A program made the position numbers and the translations under genes. A stretch of 60,262 bases of DNA from Pilaira anomala (Eukaryota > Mucoromycota > Mucoromycetes > Mucorales > Mucoraceae). Position 1 is the stretch's first letter. Each line of letters starts with the position of its first letter. The stretch spans positions 1 to 60,262 of the forward strand of contig JAIXMQ010000109.1 in the NCBI GenBank assembly GCA_025716855.1. Direction: 5' to 3'. The notes below the pieces were generated by a model. The model ran no database searches and was not told the origin of the DNA. It saw only the letters and a list, made by a program, of their open reading frames with translations. Positions 55,671-60,262 of this stretch are shown here, piece by piece.

Positions 55671-57290
55671 AAGTGCCCAATTTTTCTCAAGAACAATAAA
55701 TATTGGGTCTTAATATCACAGTTATTATTTATAATAAAAAAATGTTTTTTCTTCGTACTTTCTCCGTTTATTTTTTTGTTGATGTTGGTTTTCGTGTCTT
55801 ATCGATATTGGTAACTTTTTTTTTAAAACCAAAAGCACCGAATGTTTTAAATTATGCTGATGTGTATCAAGACCAATAAATTTTACAGAGCCATAGTATT
55901 CTTTGGGACATATCTTGAACAGAAGTTTCAAAAAGCCTAAAAAAAAGGATGATTGTGTTCAAGATACAAAATGAATTATTCTTTCAAGAGGTGTGTTCGT
56001 GAATATTACAAAGAAAAACTAGATGAAAAGCATATAGATACACACTGTTACTTTATACTATATCTTGAAATAAATTTTTTTCTAATTAATACAACGTCAT
56101 ATTATTATATAGTTTTATTTAATAAAAATAAAAAAAAAAAATAAAATAAATAAAAAAAAAGAAAGAGAACTGACATCGACGATATAATATCTACGTCAAT
56201 ATTATGTTTTTTTTTTAGCCTCAAAGTTAATTCATGGTGTCGAAGGAACTGACAAAGTTTTAAGGTTATCATTTTTTACAAGGTACACATCAAAATTCAC
56301 AGAATTTATAACAGAATGACACCAAGCAAATACATCAGGAAACTATTTTAAAGTAGTTCTTAAACCTTCAGGGGAATAAGGGATGTCCAACGTAGCTTGA
56401 CGCGTTCTGACATAATTATAATCTGTAACCAAAGTGAGCCATTCAAAATAAACTTGATGACCATGAGCCAAAACAACAAACACAAGTAAGAAATGGGCTG
56501 ACAGCTAAACTGTTCTCCCTTACTGCATTAAGATAAATTTTTATGGTATTGTCACTTGTTTTAACTGTTTCTGAATAAAACTTGACCACTGGAATTCTAG
56601 TGTAATTGTATTGGTATTCTGAAAGTAACTTGCAAAGATTGAGAATAAAAAATATGCAAAATACGAATCTAAGAGAAATGAAGGAGGATAAAGATTGTAT
56701 CGTAGTGTGCACAGGAAATTGTTATTTACGTATATACGATTTACGTATCTTATTCAATTTATTGTTTATCTGCTTATAATTTTACACAAACATGTCAAAC
56801 ATCATCCATTCCGAATTTATCAAATTATCACATTATTATTTATTTTAGTTTAAAAGGACTTAATTCTACTATGAAATAAACCATATCAATTTTATCTAGA
56901 GATATCTTCTATCTTTTTGAATATTGATCTGGTCCAAATAGACGCAAAGTAGGTTTTATAGTCGCCTAGTAGGTTCTTGTGTTGTATTTAGTAATTAATC
57001 ATTTAATGTGGTCTGTTCCCTTTTGTAATTTAAATATATATAAAACCCCTCAATTACCGCTACTGTTAGTATCTCTGTTCAGCTTATTGAAATTAACGTG
57101 CGTAAAACTATCAGCAAACTCAATCATCATAATACCTACTAGCAGCAGTCTTATCTTCAGTTTTACTTAAGGTGCCATCCCGTTTATGTCTTTTGTGTCG
57201 TTCTGTTCTACTTCAATCCTAAAAAAAATATCATTGGAAATCATAATCTAAAGCTCTATCTTTTTTCTTTTCTTTTTACGAACATCACGT
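55671..57290. other. Gene-free AT-rich stretch
   Basis: No convincing gene on either strand; short frames are low-complexity. Nothing repetitive recognised apart from A/T runs near 56130-56160. Confidence 0.45.
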
Positions 57291-57309
57291 TGTTAATGAG
57301 AAAGGTAAA

Positions 57310-57630
57310 AGGATGAAAAAAATCACACTACTAAAAGGTGACTTTGCGGAAATTCAAAAAAAAAAAGATATGTGAAAAAGTCAAAGCACGTTATCTTGAA
57401 CAATTCAAAAGCTATTTTAAAGAAAATAGTAAGTCCTATGAAGAGAAAAAAGCTCTTTCCATAGATACTAAAATGGCTTGACTGGGACTATTATTGCGTA
57501 TTTGGATATCTTCAACATCATGATCAAGATTTTATTTCAATCCATGTACTGAAATTCAAAAAAAAAAAACGAAAAATCAAAAGCAGGTTATCTTGATCAA
57601 TTCAAAAGCTACTTAAAAGTGGATAGTAGG
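57310..57630 (+). pseudogene. Decayed coding fragment with an internal duplication
   Basis: A plus-strand frame reads MKKITLLKGDFAEIQKKK and then VKARYLEQFKSYFKENSK after a shift in an A run. The segment GAAATTCAAAAAAAA ... TTATCTTGAACAATTCAAAAGC (57350-57420) recurs at 57552-57618. Stops and A-run shifts break it; function unknown. Confidence 0.35.
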
Positions 57631-58370
57631 TTCTGCTGCAGAAAAAGAGGATTTTTCTATTGGCTTTATTTGTATTAGTTTTGTAGTTGAGCTGGAAACA
57701 TGATAACCATTAACCAAGTCTAAAATCTCTTGAATAGCATTAGAAAGTATAGTAGAACAGGATTGATAAGTAGCAACAGTTGTGAAATTGGTGCTATAAG
57801 CTTGTGCATTGAAAGTCATAGCTGATCCTGTTAGAAGAAAAACATAAGCTCTTTTTGAATTTGAGGGAAAATGAGGAGCTGTATTTTTCTCTACAGTAGT
57901 AACTGATTCAGCAGCTAAAGCTACAGCTTCTGATACTTTGATAGATGCTTGTGCAGCAGTGAGAAGAGATTTTGTATCTCTTGAGAATTAAAGAAATACT
58001 TGATATTTTTTCAGAGGCCTCCACAATTGCAGTACACCTTACTCGATATTCCTTGTATTTTTCAAGTATTTTACAATAGCTACAGTGGTATAATTAGGCC
58101 TGGTGATTCGGAAACTTTTGCTTTAGTTAAGGGTTCTTGTTTGGTCAAGTCCTGAGGCAGGAGGGATTTCACTTCATTCATAAAAATTTGATTATGAGTA
58201 GCTGCTATCCCTTCATTTCTCGAATTTTGATCTTCAATTTCATCGAACACGTTCAGGTTAGGTTCTTCAATAAGTGTTATTAAAGGGAACAAACACTTTA
58301 TAACTTTTTTTTTATTAAACCTTTTTTCATAGACAGAAATTGGGTAAGTGTTTAAAAAATAAATACTCAC
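57613..58370 (-). pseudogene. Frameshifted relic of an unknown gene
   Basis: Three minus-strand coding-like pieces in shifting frames. 58370-58080 has a start codon and EIEDQNSRNEGIAATHNQ and LLPQDLTKQEPLTKAKVSE. About 58070-57985 reads YKEYRVRCTAIVEASEK. About 57988-57613 contains LLTAAQASIKVSEAVALA, SNSKRAYVFLLTGSAMTF and ILSNAIQEILDLVNGYHV. Together they would form a protein of about 240 residues, helical and Ala/Ser-rich. At least two frame changes and stops are needed to join them, with no plausible splice sites at the breaks that I can see. Confidence 0.45.
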
Positions 58371-58424
58371 TCAATTTCTCTTGAAAGGTTTCGACATTAG
58401 AAGTTGTTATAGGTTGTTGCCAGT

Positions 58425-60262
58425 TTATGTACTGGGTCGGTGGAAGGCGGGCGTGTGCTATACATATATCGTGTTATTGTTGCACGCAGATTAAACTGCA
58501 CGAACCACTCATGAACGACTCAAGACCTACTACAAACGCAGAATACGCTTGTCAGAAAACAGAATCATTAAAAGTTGGCCATTACTCTTTACAGGCCAAT
58601 GGCATTACTAACATGAACTGACAATATCGAACAAAAGAACGAGTCATCATATTACTAAAGTTTATAATAATACCCACTATCACCCCTTCAATATCTATTT
58701 GGTAAAGGTGTCATTACACATAAATTAAACTGCACGAAAGGAGACAGTCAACTCGTAGTAGCAACTCAAATCAGTTTAGAAACAAAAACAAAAAAGAAGT
58801 TTATTGACATTCTTTTTCAATAAGTAAAAAACAAATTTACCACACTTACTCTAACGCCAACACCAATACTGATTTTTGTTTAGGTTTCTCGTCTTTCAAT
58901 TGTAACCTCAAATGTCATAACTATTTCCCATAATACAATAGTTCCAAGAGAGGAAACACCTACCTTTAGGTAGAGAGAAAGAAATTGAGAAAAAAAAAAC
59001 AAGGGTTTGCCCTCCTTTTAAAACATATTAAAAACAACAACAGTAATACCAACATTATCATCAGTGCCAGCATTATCATCAGTGCCAACATTATCATCAG
59101 TGCCAGCATTATCATCAGTGCCAGCATTATCACCAGTACCAGCATTATCACCAGTACCAGCATTATCACCAGTACCAGCATTATCACCAGTACCAGCATT
59201 ATCACCAGTACCAGCATTAACTTCTTCATCAACACACCTTTGGTTCACCAAACTTCCTTACTAAGAGCTAAGTGTTCAAGTTCATCTCTTGAATCGAGCA
59301 TAGTAAAGAAAGGAAGGGAGAGTAATATAAATATAAATACAAATGAAAATAAAAAAGAAAATAAAAAATGAAAATAAAAAATGAAAATAAAAAATGAAAA
59401 TAAATAAAGGGGCTATGGTTAATAATAAGGAGATCACATAAGATGATTGAGTCCTTATCATTGACGTATCTGTCTTACACTGTCGATATTTGATACCCCA
59501 AGGAATGAGATCACATAACAAGTTTGAATCCACCAAAAGTGACACATATAACCAGGTCTTACCGCGAATGAACTACTTGTCACCAAAGGAGATACACAGA
59601 ACCAAGTCTTACTCTTCACGAATGAATTTTGTACCAACCAGTAATAATATCGACAATGAATACACCTACACCTACACCTACACCTATAACACATATTCAA
59701 TCAACCATGATGAGAAAAGAATGAGAGGGAGTAATATATATGTATGAAAAAAAAAAAAGAGAGAGAAAAGGAAGTTGTGCCAAGTAAATGTGTATTAGAA
59801 TCCCGTTAAAAAGGGAGACTCACAAGAAAATCGAGCTTTTTTCATTGACACAACCATCTTCCACTGTCGATAGTTTATGTCCTAGGTTTTATCCCAAGAA
59901 TGTCAAAGAATAAGGCCGGATCAGAAAATTGAGTCCGTATAATTGCCGTAACTATCTTCCCTTTCCTTTTTTTTTTTTCGAAAACATATAACACTTACCG
60001 ATGGGTACACCCAAAATTGATTACTTTTTAAAATTCCAAATGGTCCACTACCGTAAACGGAAACTGTATAGCCCACCACCAGTTGCCATAACGAGTGTCC
60101 ACTGTCAATAGTTGACACCTCAGGTTTTATCCCAAGACTGCCATAGAATAAAACTGAATGGGAAGATTGAACCAAAGATGGGAAAATGAACAATAACAGA
60201 AAATATACCCGTAAAAAAAAGATAATTGAGATTACATCCTAAAAAAAAAAAAAAAAAAAAAA
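58425..60262 (+). repeat. Right arm of the inverted duplication (runs to window end)
   Basis: Begins TTATGTACTGGGTCGGTGG. Contains the second copy of the 60-codon frame (58440-58620), the enlarged 18-bp array (59046-59220), inverted copies of units C and B, and ends in an A run of about 22 that coincides with the end of the window, so the true boundary is not seen. Confidence 0.75.
59046..59220 (+). repeat. 18-bp minisatellite, about ten units
   Basis: Unit AGTACCAGCATTATCACC or AGTGCCAGCATTATCATC; two sub-types occupy the right and left halves. All three frames on one strand stay open; one reads (GTGDNA)n on the minus strand, another an SVPALS-type repeat on the plus strand. The left arm has only about four units (54108-54190). 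Confidence 0.8.

Noticed and set aside
59018..59371. A structural repeat protein encoded by the 18-bp array
   Set aside because: Any 18-bp tandem repeat stays open in several frames; there is no supporting start context or conserved flanking domain.
1..60262. tRNA or rRNA genes
   Set aside because: No cloverleaf with a good B box (GGTTCGAATCC-like) or rRNA-like block was noticed on either strand; the weak A/B-box resemblance at 1140-1185 is reported only under the SINE-like repeat.

Overview
The window is nuclear DNA of a filamentous fungus, most likely an early-diverging Mucorales species. Reasons: very AT-rich DNA with long T/A homopolymers, short GT-AG introns of about 60-95 nt, fungal-type single-copy genes (a Spf1-type P5A ATPase, a Sec2-type Rab exchange factor, an Aim32/Apd1-type protein), a run of large intronless F-box genes, and abundant LINE, LTR and DIRS-type elements. 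The species cannot be named from the sequence.

Layout. 1-5.2 kb is repeat-rich: the 3' end of a LINE broken by an insertion, a SINE-like repeat present twice, and two almost identical 930-bp LTRs in inverted orientation. 6.4-12.1 kb holds a SET/MYND methyltransferase-like gene and a six-exon P5A ATPase whose start codon is split by an intron. 12.1-16.1 kb has a decayed gene, small candidate ORFs and repeats. 16.3-26.1 kb is minus-strand: a nine-exon leucine-rich-repeat protein with a PP1-docking motif, then three tandem F-box paralogues. 27.5-32.1 kb is plus-strand: NC2-beta (Dr1), an Aim32-like [2Fe-2S] protein and a Sec2-like Rab GEF. 32-38.3 kb is mostly gene-free with one frameshifted relic. 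38.3-41.4 kb has a PIAS/Siz-type SUMO ligase (with a MITE in an intron) and a secreted Pro/Thr-repeat protein. From 42 kb to the end the window is accessory DNA: decayed genes, a solo LTR with target-site duplication, a second LTR split by about 10 kb of inserted DNA, a structurally complete DIRS retrotransposon, and a composite hairpin-rich repeat whose end is duplicated in inverted orientation at the right edge.

The intact host genes serve general functions (ER membrane quality control, transcription repression, secretion, sumoylation, ubiquitin targeting) and do not form an obvious pathway cluster. The most unusual material is the 51.2-54.8 kb / 58.4-60.2 kb composite repeat, the DIRS element with three heavily overlapping reading frames, and the split start codon of the P5A gene. 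All exon models were built by eye from splice sites and reading frame; none was tested against RNA or a database.
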